Part shown: positions 38,083-50,430 of the stretch, piece after piece
Position numbering within the stretch: the stretch's first letter is position 1
Layout: each line of letters opens with the position of its first letter
From: Myrica gale
Lineage: Eukaryota > Streptophyta > Magnoliopsida > Fagales > Myricaceae
DNA length: 64,000 nt
Assembly (NCBI GenBank): GCA_963930655.1
Contig: OZ005614.1
Span: 1,798,001 to 1,862,000 of the forward strand
Direction: 5' to 3'
The notes under the pieces: model-generated
Databases searched by the model: none
Told to the model about the DNA's origin: nothing
What the model saw: the letters and a program-made list of their open reading frames with translations, nothing else
Translations under genes and position numbers: made by a program

Positions 38083-38838
38083 GGGTGGGCATTTGTTCCA
38101 GTTTAAACCGGAACATCCGAACCGGTATCAAAATCGGATCTCATATTTGGGAAAAACTGGAATAGGAAATTTTTTAAAAAATAATAATAATAAATATTTT
38201 TGAAGCTTGGATAGTTAGACTTTTTATTTTGTTGCTGGTCTTAGTATTTCTCTCATAAATTTTTATTTTGTTAATTGATTATTTGATTGTCTTAATATTT
38301 CTCTTATAAAATGTTTTGTTTTGTCTCTTTTGTAGAGACGGAGAAGCTTGGAATGTTGAATGTTTGTTTAATTAATTGTATGGTTGATTGTTTTTAGTAA
38401 CTTAGTTGTTTTTTTAATTTGAATTTAGAGTTTATTTTGGCATCCTGAAATATTGTTTTAGAATTTAGTTGCGTGGTTGTAATTTTAATTTTGAGTTATT
38501 TGACAGTGTTTGTTTTGTTTTGAACTACAGTGTTTTGAACTTTTAGAATTTGGAGTTGGACGCCAGTGCACTGCATTATTTTTATTTGATGCTCATAACA
38601 ATGTTATTTTGAGCCTTTTGGATGCAATTTTGCCTCTCACATTACCTTAATTCCAGCCCACAAAACACTATCTTAATTACATTTTTGGGCCTTATGGACT
38701 CAAACCAAATCTAGGCCTTTAGGCCCAAATAAGGAAGTAGAATTTTCGATTTTCGGTTCCGAAATGAAAATCTCAGTTTTAGTGAGCATCTAAACCGGAA
38801 TGGCTAAGTTCGGTTCCGTCCGTTGCAGTGCCCACCGT
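38083..38838. mobile_element. hAT-like non-autonomous element
   Basis: Inverted ends GGTGGGCA and TGCCCACC enclose subterminal copies of AACCGGAA / CGGTTCCG-type motifs and an AT-rich centre without coding potential. This is the usual look of small plant hAT derivatives. A clean 8-bp target duplication was not found. Confidence 0.5.
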
Positions 38839-38878
38839 TAATGGCAGCAGGCATGAAGACGGTTAACTCAGACGTTTT

Positions 38879-38898
38879 GGGGGGGGGGGGGGGGGGGG
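38879..38898. repeat. Poly-G run of 20
   Basis: Twenty consecutive G, about 285 bases upstream of the CSN5 start codon. The length may be affected by sequencing. Confidence 0.8.
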
Positions 38899-39182
38899 AC
38901 ATCAACATACTTCACAAATAGTTTCTGCATTGGGGCCTCGCGGCCGTGAATCAGGTTCTTTGGGCCTTTGAAAAAGATCTGGACGCCCAATTTGATATCC
39001 CTCCTAGAATTATAGCCCAGGTAAAAGACTTTAACCCGTAGGACGCGCTCCGAACCCAGTACGTCCACTTTCACTACGGCGTGCCGTTTGTTTCCTGAAA
39101 ACTCAAGAACTGTGTTCTGCAACACTCCCTCAATCGCAATTTGCTAATCGGAGAGGAACTAAATCCAAATCAACATCAGAAC

Positions 39183-42100
39183 ATGGAACCCTTCCCATCC
39201 TCCTCGTCTGCTTCCATAGCCCAAAAGACATGGGAGCTGGAGAACAACATAATCCCCATGGACACTCCGACGACGAACCCGGACCAGGCCTCCGACGCCA
39301 TATTCTACTACGACGAGGCGGCGCAGGTTAAGTTCCTGCAGGAGAAGCCGTGGGCGAACGACCCCCACTATTTCAAGCGCGTGAAGATCTCGGCCCTGGC
39401 GCTGCTGAAGATGGTGGTCCACGCGCGCTCCGGCGGGACCATCGAGGTCATGGGGCTCATGCAGGGCAAGACCGACGGCGACGCCATTATCGTAATGGAT
39501 GCTTTTGCCTTGCCTGTCGAAGGCACCGAGACTAGGGTTAATGCCCAGGCCGATGCCTACGAGTATATGGTCGATTATTCCCAAACCAACAAGCAGGTCT
39601 TTTTCCTTCCTTCCCTCTCTCTCTCTCTCACGAAGCAAAAGCCCAAGTTTTAGAGAACATAACGCAGGCATTTTTTGGGGATTTAGGATCTGCATCGTTG
39701 GTAATTAGTAACCTTGCTGCATTATACGAACTTTTAATTTCAAATTTAGTCTTTTTCTACAAACAATTCATTCAGGTTTTAGTTTGTTGATCACTAAATG
39801 TAGAAGAGGGGAAAACCTCAATCTGGTAGCAGTAGCTAGCGTTTGAATGTGCGCACAGGCTAAAGTGAGCGTGTGTGTGTTTCCACTTTTGTGCAGCTGT
39901 GTTCTGTAAAATAATTTAAAAGACCTTATTGAGGGCCATATTTAACCTTCGCAGGTGTTAACATTTTAGCAAACGAAAAAAAAAAAATCCAGTGCGCAAC
40001 TTCAAACCGGTTAACATGTTTGGTTGGAGGAGAACACGTTTTTTCTTTTTCTTTTTTGGATAAGTAAAGAACAAGTTTTTTCTAGAAAGAGTGAAAATTG
40101 TCATTGCGAAACATAGCCTTATTTCGATGCTATTTCTTTACATCTGCATGTTTTATAAGTGTTGTGTTCTGACTTATATTGTTTAGTTTCGGAGTTTGTT
40201 TGAATAAAGCAAATCTTGATTTTCCTTTCCCTTGTGATGAACTTGGAAGAGGGGGGGACATGCCAAATATCCACGTGGGATCAGGTCTATTTACGGATAT
40301 TCTGGATTTATAGTGGAATGTCAGTAGTAATCTTCTATTTTCAGTTCTTCTTCTTTTTTTATAAGTAAGCCAATCTTATTAGAGAAAAATGCGGTAAGAT
40401 GTTTGGGGTAGTAGAAGTGATCAAGGGGAAATAACTCATCACTTGAGGAAACTTTGCAGAGTTTCATGTTTAATGGGTGGTTTAAAATGTTTTCTAATGA
40501 CCACAGGCGTTCCAGGTAGTTCTATCTGGTTCTTCATTGTCTGCATATAGCCTTTTTTTCCAAGTGTTCATTTGGTGTGGGCTTTTTTATTCGCAAGCAC
40601 TTATTGAATTCATTGTATGGGGTCTTAATGGATTAAAAAGTTGCTCCTGCTTCGTAGCCATAGCCTGTATAAATCATCACCTTCCGAGTGAAATTGCCAC
40701 AACCTGTAAGAATTATTGCAGTAGAATAATGGCTAGGAGGATTTGGAAGGCATTAGGGCATTTCTCGGGCCCCCACTACCTGTTGAATTTGATTTGGTAT
40801 TCTTACCGCACAGGACTTCATCTCAGAAACTTCTATCCTAGCACAATGTCTATCTCACTGCAATTGATAGTTAATCGGAGTTGGTTCTCTCACAGTGTAT
40901 GTTGATGGTGCAGGCAGGGCGGTTGGAGAATGTGGTTGGGTGGTACCATTCTCATCCTGGATATGGATGCTGGCTTTCAGGAATTGATGTTTCGACACAA
41001 ATGCTAAACCAGCAATTTCAGGAGCCTTTTTTGGCAGTTGTTATAGATCCAACAAGGACTGTTTCTGCTGGAAAAGTTGAGATTGGGGCATTCAGGACAT
41101 ACCCTGAAGGATATAAGCCTCCAGATGATCCTGTCTCTGAGTACCAGACCATCCCTCTGAATAAGATTGAAGACTTTGGTGTTCACTGTAAACAGGTTAA
41201 CCTCTCATTCTCTTCTGGTCCACGAGGAAACTAGCCGCACACTGTTGCTCAAACTCCATTTTTGTGTATTTTTGCAGTATTATGCTTTGGACATCACTTA
41301 TTTTAAGTCTTCTCTTGATTGCCACCTCTTGGATCTGCTCTGGAACAAGTATTGGGTGAATACCCTTTCATCTTCACCTTTATTGGGTAACGGGGACTAT
41401 GTAGCAGGACAAATCTCAGATCTAGGTAATTTCTTAATTCCTATGCCACACAAGGTTCTTCAGGTTTATTCAATTTATTTGTCATGGCTGTCTGGAGTAA
41501 GTTTGAAGATGAGAGCACTAACATGGTGGACCTTTGCGCAATGCAGCTGAAAAGCTGGAGCAGGCAGAGAACCAACTATCTCACTCCCGCTTTGGGCCAC
41601 TTATAGCACCTCCTCCGAGAAAGAAAGAAGTATGATTGCTTGCCTAATAACTTATAACACCTCTTCTGTTTAATCAAAGATGAGCATGCATACTGTTTTC
41701 CCAGACATACCATGGCATTCAAATTAGTGCTTTGCAGGTGGCCATACATAAATTTTGTACACCCTAATCTTAATCGTCTCTACCGACTACATTGCCAACA
41801 ACTTTTTAAAACTTGTTGTTTCCCTTGGTTCTTACCAATGACGAGGGTTATCTTATGATAAATCTCAATCTGTCTGTACAATAATCTACATGATGAGGGT
41901 CCCACCTACTACTTACCAAGAACCACCATAGTTTTAATGTGCACTAAAGACTAATATAAGACCAAGGTTGATACCTATCTCTTCCTTGCGATACTCTGTT
42001 TCTTCCAACTATGAGCATCTTCGAACTGGTCATCCCACTCGAAACAGCATTTTCTATTTTGGAGTTCTTTAATGGTGATCCAAATTCTGAAATGATTACT

Positions 42101-42871
42101 CACATGTGCAAAAACAAATGACTCTAGTTTCGGGGGACAAGCATTGAATCGGTTTTGACGACAGTAATTTTTTACTTCACTTTTTTCCTTCTGCTCCTTC
42201 ATTTTGCCCATTTCTACAGTGAGAACCAGATGAAAAGGTAACCAAAATTTATATTATAGAAGATGGTGTGCTATAAATTTGATCCTACTAGAAGATTTGA
42301 TATCACAATGTGAATTAACATTAAGCATACAAATTGATAAATCTAAACTGATAAGTGCTTCATATCAAATGTGCTTTACACAATCTATCATGCTATTGAT
42401 TCAACCAGTTTAATATTAAAGATATGTGAAGTTGTTTCAAGAGGGGAAAAACTGTTCAGTATTTGAGGTGTTGCTGGGCCCACATATGAATGATGTAGCC
42501 AATGCATTCCACTTAACTCGCGTTCTCTCTTATCTCTCTCTCTAGTAATCTTTATTGTGATGTTTTGGTTAATTGCAGGAAGAATCTCAACTTGCCAAGA
42601 TTACTCGTGATAGTGCAAAGATAACTGTGGAACAGGTTCATGGTTTGATGTCACAGGTAAGGGGTCTTTGCCGGTTTTGAGTATCCATTGTTTTTTTTTG
42701 TACAAGTTTGTTGAAAAAATAGGAAGTTTTTTTTTTCCACTCTTCATTTTGTGGTTCTAACAAATTTAACGTTTCACTCAGGTTATCAAAGATATCCTCT
42801 TTAACTCTGTGAGGCAATCAAACAGGTCTCGTGCAGAGCCATCTGGCCCTGAACCAATGATCGAAACCTGA
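39183..42871 (+). CDS. CSN5: COP9 signalosome subunit 5 (JAMM deneddylase)
   Basis: CSN5 is the metalloprotease subunit of the COP9 signalosome that removes NEDD8/RUB from cullins, acting in light and auxin signalling through SCF-type ligases. Exons: 39183-39596, 40914-41195, 41278-41425, 41547-41629, 42579-42656 and 42782-42871 (1095 nt, 364 aa). The MPN+ domain keeps Glu88 ([13 protein letters not shown]) and the zinc site [14 protein letters not shown] (His150, His152, Asp163). [15 protein letters not shown] and [17 protein letters not shown] are also near identical to plant CSN5. The start ATG gives MEPFPSSS, matching the family; an upstream in-frame ATG at 39141 is less likely. Exon 1 is unusually GC-rich compared with the rest. 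The C-terminus PMIET is close to Arabidopsis CSN5A. Nothing essential is missing. Confidence 0.95.
40350..40400 (-). mobile_element. Possible LINE tail in CSN5 intron 1
   Basis: Poly-T then ATAAGTAAGCCAATCTTATT resembles a minus-strand LINE 3' end. No convincing target duplication was found, so this is tentative. Confidence 0.25.
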
Positions 42872-42899
42872 TTTTTGCGGACTAGTAGCGAGGCAAATT

Positions 42900-45800
42900 A
42901 ACGGGTTATCTTCCTGACACCTGATTTTCCTGGAGACCGGTTTAGCCGTTGAAAAGTACATTACGTTCAATTTCAGACAGTTTTATTATTTTATGAGCCG
43001 ATGTATATTACTTGCACCTTATGGTTAATCTTCGTCAGTCCAGTATCTTGGTCAGCCTTGACAAGGTAACCACAGTTGTGACTCTGCCCGCTTGAAAGTA
43101 AAACATCTAGTTGACAATATGGTTGCGTTTTTAATATTTGGGGCAATCTGTTTTTTTCAAACGGCATAACTCACTTTAATCTGACAAGGCTCGTTAATCT
43201 TAATGCTGCACATGCTTCACCAAAATCGAGACAGGCTGGGGCCAGGTGTGGATTGTTGGAGGAAATTAAAACAGCGTAGGTTTTTAACCTTTGTTACTGT
43301 CAGTTTGATTAGAAGTTTTGTCCAAACATGCAAGAAGACGGTATTTTAATCTTCACGGTCCAGGCTAGGAAAATAGCGAAGTTGTCGTGTATGAGATATT
43401 AGAAGCATCATCTCTGATCTCAGGCCCTCTCTTCTCTCTCTCCAACCCGTCTTTGGGAAGGTTTAGAGTACGTGTAAAGTGCATGGGATGGCTAATTCCA
43501 TGGCTTTTCGTATTGCCAAATGGGCGTCTACGCAAAATGCCGTGTATATTGCCTTCCCTCTGTTGTCCTCCTTGTAATCTGTACTGCGTGGTAATGGCAA
43601 GATGCCCCAGTGGAGGAGGTCGTTTCACAATTGTTCCAGAAAAAATTGAAAAATAGCAATTAGTGGTCTTCAGTGCACATTTCCTGTTAAAAAGGAAAAG
43701 AGGCGAAACAAATTGATGGGTTTTAAGAAAAAGCTTCTCCTAGAAAAATGGGATTCGGGAAAAACGGATGGACGCCGGACCTGAAGAGGAGATCGCGAGC
43801 AGCCATTAAGATTGGACCACAGAAATTCACAACTAAAGAGGAAGAAATAGACAGCATTTGAGTAGTATTGTAGCTATCGACATGGGGGGAAAGCAAAAGG
43901 GTTGTGAGGCTTCTACTTTTTATAGGTTTCTGAGTTGAGAATCACTTGGATGCCAAAGAGCGCTGCAGTGATGAATTTGGAAACAATCACGTTAGACGCT
44001 GAAGTTAATTGAAAAGAAAAAGATTACAAGAAGTTGAGAGGGCTTCAGAGAGGATTTCCTCATCTCCTTCCCCATCATGATGCCACTGCGGAGAAGAGGA
44101 AAAGCCTAAACCCAAATCTCCTACTTTTTATCCTTAGTGGGGTGGTATGGACTTTTATTAGAAATCATGTCTTCCAAGACGCTCCCCAACTTCCCTTCTC
44201 TGTTTTCTCCCTCATTGCCCCTCCTCCCTTTCTTTGTTAGGCCAGATTCTTCCAAGATAACAAAAGAGAGGCATTCACAGGAATGGTCCTCCTCTTCATG
44301 GGTCTGGGTTGTTTCTTTTAATCACTTTTCAAGCACTTGAGACAATTTCACATGGAGCTCTATCTCTGTCTCTCTCTTCACTTATTGTGTTTGCAGCATA
44401 ATACATGTAAACTATGCTCCTGATGTGAACATTTCTATAGCCAAGGCTCTCATTTCTAGAGACGAGCACCCTTTGTAGACCCCACCAATTGGCGTGCTGG
44501 GACCGATAATTGGGCATTTTTGACTTCCTAAATGCTACTTTCATGTCAGTCTCTCTTCTAATCCATGTGATCCCTAGTCCTACGAGCTCCATCTATCCAA
44601 AGTGAATGCCTTTCATCTGTTGTCACACCCACCACTTTCCCTTCCCTGGGAGTACTACTCTTACTTTAATGCCAAAAGTTTTTATCTTGGCAGGGCCTCG
44701 AATTCTGAAGAAACAGCGTTGTACTCTCAAATGAACACACCAAAGGGCTTTGCTTTTTGTTTTGGCAACTTAAGCATGGAATTTGCTTCATTTTGCTGGC
44801 TTTTTGAAAGTAAATTTTAGTGCTTACAGTGGGTAACCGCTTTTACGTAGTAGCTTTCCAATAAATTGAAGACTTTCCAAGTACAATAATATTCAAAAGT
44901 TTCACATCACCCATTCATGCTCCGGATCCTATTACAAGGTCAAAATCCAAGATATGTGGACCCTATTCGGATATCGAGTCCGTCGCTTCATTGGGACCTG
45001 GGTTTTTCAGGGAGAATGGTTAGAAAAGCTTCTCGTGTTAGATCAGATAAAGGTATGGCTGCACTTGTTTTGGCTTCTTATTTTGAATGCCTTGGGAGCA
45101 AGTGGCAACAGTTCGAGCAGTGGTGTTGAAGGCCGGAGGTGGGGTGCGATGAATTATCGTAAATCCTATACCCACTTCGTTAGTGAATTGTCTACTCAGC
45201 GTCGACTCGGAGTTCATAAGCGAGTGGCTACTTTTTGCTGTTTCTGAAGTACCTGACCTATAAGATTGTCGTTGAAAACTTGAAACCACAATCTGATACA
45301 GTTAGGACGGCAAGTTCTCACTGTTTCTATGTAAAATTTAAGGTTAAATATACTTTGCTTTCTTTATTGTCATTTATGTTTTGGACTTTGATATATTATT
45401 TTTTTAGATATTAGATCTATAAAGTTATATTTTTTCATTTGAACACCGTACTCAAATTACCCGTCAATTTAGACGGATTTCGTTAAAATTTTTACACATT
45501 ATCTATCTTATCTTTGAAAGTATTTATATATTGCACTTCAGTTTTGAAAAAATTTGTAAGTTAAGGAATTTAATATTTTAAAAATAATATATCTAAATAC
45601 AAAATATAAATGACCCAAAAATATTAAAGGTACAAATGATATTTAACCCTAAAATTTATCCCTCTCGAGTCACTCTCAATTGTCTGTCCGATTACAATCC
45701 AAGCCTACTAAGAACAGAATCTTCTTCTTAGTGAAGTGGGTACTACTAAAAAGCACCGGTGCCCGTGAAAATACAGGCAGTAGGCATTAATCTTTTAGCA

Positions 45801-46020
45801 GCCCAACGGTTCTCTGGCATCTTTTCTCTTGACCTTTCTTTCTTTTTTTCTTCCCTCGAGTCTGCTTTGCACTTCATAGTTGTTTTTCTGATCATGCCGT
45901 TTGCTTGTGTAGGTAGAAATGCCATTTGCAGTAGGTGGGGGCCTCGAGGAATCAAACTCATGGACCGTAATCCTACCGGGAGAGGCTGCTAGTGGGAATA
46001 CGATGACCGGCTGCCCGTGG
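42900..46020. other. Long intergenic stretch, no gene seen
   Basis: About 3.1 kb after CSN5. Several short frames (for example 43387-43656, 44954-45247) have no family resemblance or splice context. The first 200 bases are probably CSN5 3' untranslated region. The part from 45340 to 45650 is AT-rich. Confidence 0.45.
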
Positions 46021-46033
46021 AAATTTCATTTTA

Positions 46034-46764
46034 GGGTTATGCCCCCTGTGGTATGCACTAATAGCAAATATGCCCCTGAGGTAAACAAAGTCTTTTTCAT
46101 ACCCCTGGGTAAACATTCAGGAGCAAATATGTCCTTCCGTTATGTGTCGTTTGAAACACTAACGGTAAATGCTGATGTGTCAAAATTAGACACGTCAGCA
46201 CCAATCATAAAGCGACACGTGACATTTTCGGAGGAAAAAAACTGGGGAGAACCCCTTCGCCGTCGCGGCTCCACTACTCAGGGGTGGTCGGCGGGCTGCC
46301 ACCCCGGCGACAAGGAGCTCGTCGCGCGAGGTGGCTTGCGCCGTGAGGGGTGGCCGCGAGCCACCCCCGCGGCTCCCCTGCTCAGGGGGTGGCCGGCAAC
46401 TGCCTCGTCGCGCGATCCCCATTCGCGCGAGCCGTCGCCAGGGTGGCAGCCCGCCGGCCACCCCTGAGCAGGGGAGCCGCGGGGGTGGCTCGAGGCCACC
46501 CCTCGCGGCGCGAGACGCTGCTTCCCCGCTTGAAGGGGTTTTCCCCTTTTTTTTTCGAAAATGTCACGTGTCGCTTTATGATTGGTGCTGACGTGTCTAA
46601 TTTTGACACGTCAGCAATTTACCGTTAGTGTTTCAAACGGCACATAACGGAAGGGCATATTTGCTCCTAAATGTTTACCTCAGGAGTATGAAAAAGACTT
46701 TGTTTACCTCAAGAGCATATTTGCTATTAGCGCATACCACAGGGGCATGACATGCATTTAACCC
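46034..46764. mobile_element. Foldback Mutator-like element with perfect 9-bp target duplication
   Basis: Inverted arms of about 200 bp begin GGGTTATGCCCC on the left. The right arm ends TAACCC and carries a 10-base insertion near its tip. They are flanked by TTCATTTTA on both sides (46025-46033, 46765-46773). The arms share, inverted, GGTATGCACTAATAGC/GCTATTAGCGCATACC and both TGACACGTCAGCA-type sites. A 9-bp duplication and long inverted repeats point to the Mutator superfamily. The 300-bp core is strongly GC-rich and itself partly palindromic. No transposase is encoded; the overlapping open frames are by-products of GC content. Confidence 0.85.
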
Positions 46765-47153
46765 TTCATTTTATTTAGATTCTACACTCTTTGTGAATCA
46801 AATCGATTTGGAGCACTATCCCCCATGGATATAAAGAGCAATCTTCAAATTGAATGGTATGAGATATAAGGGCAAAATCACACTTTTATTTTCATAAACT
46901 CTCACTTTATTCTCAAATATGAACTAAATTATAACTCAGTTTCAGTTCTTTTTTCTCTCAATTTAATTTGGTTGTTATCTCAGGTTAGGAGTTGAGTAAA
47001 CTCAAAATTGAAAAGATAAATATAAGAGTATTTTAGTAATTGTATATAAGATTAAATACATTTTTCATAGATGGCACCTACCCATTAATTTGAATTGAAA
47101 TATGTTTCTACATATCGAATTATTCTCAGTTTTTTTATACACAAACATGTACT

Positions 47154-47330
47154 CACTACAAAAAAAAAATCTTTAGAGATGAATTTATCGGCAACTAAAC
47201 TTAATTTCGTCGTTAAAAATATATTTTTTGTGACAACAACGTTGTTTCCTCACTAAAGACATAAAACCCATATTTTTAGCAACTAATGTTAAATTTCATT
47301 GCTAAATGTGTCCTTTTCTTTACATAAACC
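47154..47330 (+). mobile_element. CACTA-type transposon terminus
   Basis: CACTACAAAAAAAAAA is followed by short subterminal motifs such as CGTCGTTAAAAA, TCACTAAAGAC, TTTTTAGCAACTAA and TTGCTAAA. This is the usual pattern of plant CACTA (En/Spm) ends. No opposite end (TTTTGTAGTG) was found nearby, so only one terminus is called. Confidence 0.5.
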
Positions 47331-47339
47331 ATATCCAAG

Positions 47340-48205
47340 TTCTAAAGCCATCTAAAGAATCTCTATAATTTTCATAAAAAAATATCTTTGTTTCGAGGTT
47401 AAGTTATTTATAATATAAAATAATTTCGAGTGAATTTGGTTTTAATAAAGTAATTTAGTTTTATTTATTATTGTTGAAAAGCATTTTTCAATATTTGATA
47501 TATCATTACGTAATCTCATATGATTAGTAAACTTGGTTATAATATCAGTTTGAAATAAATTTAAAATAACATATGTAATAACAAAATAATGTATTTTTCT
47601 AAAATTAAAAATGATTTTTTAGAAAAATTTAAATTAGTTTTCAAAAATTAAATTATTGTTCAATTTTTTTTAAAAAAAATAATGTACATAAAATAGTGTA
47701 TTTTTTGGATTGATTTTTTTAAGAGAAAAGTACTCAATAAAGTGAACTAAGCCTTCAAAGGTAAGAAAAATTAAATAAATTATTTTTTAAAAAAAAAGTA
47801 CATGAAATAGTGTGTTTTTTGTATTGCATTTTTTTTAGATAAAAATTTTCAAGAAAGTGAGAGAAGACTTATACGAAAAGAGAAATTAAAGTAAGTTTCA
47901 GGTGAGGAAAATAATCTCTATAAATGAGATTACAACAAAACAAACAAGTCCTAATTTACAAATAAATCTACCTCCTCTATTTATTATAAAAATACAAAAT
48001 GTTCTTCTTAGTGGGAAGTCAAAAAAAATATTATCAAACATGTGATTTTGTGGGATACTATTAACTTTGCCTAAGCACCTCATATATTCTTACCTACAAC
48101 GCCACGAAATCAGAACCTAAATGCTTAAAAGTCAGAATTCAAAACTGTCACGCTAAGGGACTATCAACCAACAATGGCCCTATTACGGTAACAGCTACAT
48201 ATCCT
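47340..48205. other. AT-rich stretch, no gene seen
   Basis: Very low GC with an imperfect internal repeat. AATGTACATAAAATAGTGTATTTTTT near 47690 recurs in similar form near 47800. No coding potential was seen. It could be the body of the CACTA-like element. Confidence 0.35.
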
Positions 48206-48213
48206 ATCTCAGT

Positions 48214-48939
48214 TAGGGGTGTTCATTTTTACCGGCGGTGGCGGTTTAACCGTCACCGTTACCGGTACGGTAACCGGTGAGAGCGGTTATTGTGTCTTAG
48301 CGGTGGCGGTGTCAAATACGTGATTCCGTCAATTTGCGGTGACGGTTTTCGCCAAACCGTCACCTACACTACCGTTAATAACCTCTAGTTACTTTAGATG
48401 ATTATTGATTATGTGACATACTTTTATTGGGCTTTTGTTGGAATATGTTAATTGGTTTATGTCACATTGTTGGACATTTTTATTAGACCTTAGTCTTTAT
48501 GTTTGAATATGATATTATGTTGGACTTTTGGACAACTTTTATATTTGTTATGAGTATTAATGATTATGATATTATGTTTGAATAAGTTATGATATTTGTC
48601 CATTTAATATGATTATTAATTATGATATTATGTTGCAAAATTTAAATAGGTTATAATATTTGAATGATTATATTTATTGTTTATATATGGACATCAAATG
48701 GTCTTAATGATCCAAAAAAGCCCAAGAAAAAGAGTCCAAAAGAGTAAAAAAACTATTTTTTTGGCCTAACACTTACACGGTTTAAGCAGTTATCGTCTAA
48801 CCGTTAACGTTAATACCGTCACCGGAAAGAGCGGTTATTGTGCCTTAGCGGTGTGGTGGCGGTGTCAAATATGTGATTCCATCAATTGCGGTTACGGTTT
48901 TTGTCAAACCGTCACATACACTATCGTTGACCACCCCTA
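48214..48939. mobile_element. hAT-like element with subterminal direct repeats
   Basis: Ends are TAGGGGTG and CACCCCTA, flanked by ATCTCAGT (48206-48213) and ATCTAAGC (48940-48947), a 6-of-8 match to an 8-bp duplication. A segment of about 100 bp beginning GAGCGGTTATTGTG occurs near both ends in the same orientation (about 48280 and 48830). It contains CGGTGGCGGTGTCAAATA-type GC-rich blocks. The centre is AT-rich and non-coding. Confidence 0.65.
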
Positions 48940-48949
48940 ATCTAAGCAT

Positions 48950-50155
48950 TTTCTATGGGAGCAAATTTAACGGCTTTGATTAGATCATAATTCCAAAAAA
49001 TACACATGTGCCGACATGTTTAAGGGCCGACTATTAGCGTGTGATTGGCAAGAAGAGTCAGACGTTTTGAGGCCACTGAAGAGGGACAGTTGACTTTCAA
49101 CTTTTGGTATTGGGACCCTCCATCTTTAAGGGTCCTTTGTTATCTTCGTCTGTCCATTTTTTTTTTTCTGAGAGTTTTCTTTTTGTGAATAATCGTGCTT
49201 CGGAAAAATCTGCCACCACAAATAAAAACCGGTTTCCAAACGCATAGCATGGTCTCACTCCTCACTCGTGCAATTGAAAGGTCATTATTACTACAATCCC
49301 AATAGAACGCCACTTCCCATTGCCATCCATTTTCAATCCTTCTTAATGAATACGACTGACCATAAGGATACCCAATTTAATACGTTCTTATCTTATATCA
49401 ATGGTCCACTTTTAGTTGAAAACATTCTTTCTTAATCGAGTGACTCAATAATTTTGATGAAACTATATATATAAGACGGTCATTTACCCATCAATCAATA
49501 AGTTAATAGAATATTCAAGTAACCCCCCCCCCCAAAAAAAAAAATAGCTTAATCAATACAATTACTACAGAGATCTATTGGATTTTAGAAGACCTCAATC
49601 CCAAAGTGGTTGATTGAAGATGGATATATTTAGCATCGAGGGTGTCAATTGTCATTTTCATATTCTCAAGCACCAACAAAGGAGCAAGGCCAGCAGATGG
49701 GTTACTTTCTTTTGTCATATTTGACCTTCCCTCACCCCCATTTTTTTTATTGATTAATGTAGTGAGCAATTCGATTTTTAAGACCTTTTTGGACGGACGG
49801 TGAATTAATAAGTGGGATGCATACGACTTTATGTACGTTTACTATATATATCTCCATGTTGACAGAGGAATTTTATTTAACATATCTTTTTTTTTTTATA
49901 ATGGCTCATAATGACATATATTAAAACCACAACTCCAAAGAGATACTTGCCATCTGTCCTTACCAGATCCAGACATTATTCATTTCTAAAAACAATTTCC
50001 CACAAAATATAAGAAATGATGTTGCTAGTAAATGAATTTCAGATTCAAGATTAAGATATTCTCCAATTTTTATTCGAATTACTATTGTCTAATTTAAAGA
50101 AAAATAAATGATATATCTTAAATTATTTAACATTGTAATTACATCAGATATGAAA
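48950..50155. other. Intergenic, no gene seen
   Basis: AT-rich spacer with a poly-C/poly-A run near 49523-49543 and no recognisable coding sequence. Confidence 0.4.
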
Positions 50156-50157
50156 CC

Positions 50158-50240
50158 CTGAGGGGTTAGTCTAATGGTTAAGATTTGAGCCTTAGTTACG
50201 TACTTCTTTTAAGGTCTCGAGTTTCAAACTCTATAAAGGT
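50158..50240 (+). repeat. tRNA-derived SINE-like head
   Basis: TAGTCTAATGG at 50167-50177 resembles a pol III A box, and GTCTCGAGTTTCAAACTC at about 50214-50231 resembles a B box at a suitable spacing. No tRNA cloverleaf forms, so a SINE-derived piece is more likely than a tRNA gene. Confidence 0.35.
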
Positions 50241-50430
50241 TGTGTTTGTCTTGAAATATTTTTGGTATTGGGTTTTGTGTTGATATTGGGTTTAGTGAAA
50301 AAGTGAAGAGAGGTGTAATTTTTTATATTTTTTATAATTTTTTATATTTTTTTATGGGAGAGATTATATTGTAGTATTTTATTAGGAGAGAGAGAAAAGT
50401 ATTAATAATATTTTGGGAGCAAACGCACCC
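50239..50430. mobile_element. Tourist-like MITE, copy E
   Basis: Shares ATTGGGTTTAGTGAAAAAGT and GAGAGATTATATTGTA with copy C at 25.8 kb. It starts near GTTGTGTTTG and ends near CAAACGCACCC. A clean target duplication was not resolved. Confidence 0.55.

Noticed and set aside
39159..39695. 178-codon minus-strand frame opposite CSN5 exon 1
   Set aside because: Shadow of the GC-rich coding exon; no motifs, and CSN5 on the plus strand is certain.
43387..43656. 89-codon plus-strand frame (with an 87-codon antisense frame) after CSN5
   Set aside because: Open on both strands, no recognisable domain; probably chance or a non-coding transcript.
46195..46628. Overlapping GC-rich open frames of 73-182 codons on both strands
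   Set aside because: They lie in the palindromic core of the Mutator-like element, are low-complexity (Pro/Arg/Gly) and mirror each other, as expected from GC content rather than coding.
50158..50240. tRNA gene
   Set aside because: A- and B-box-like words are present but stems do not pair into a cloverleaf; reported only as SINE-like.
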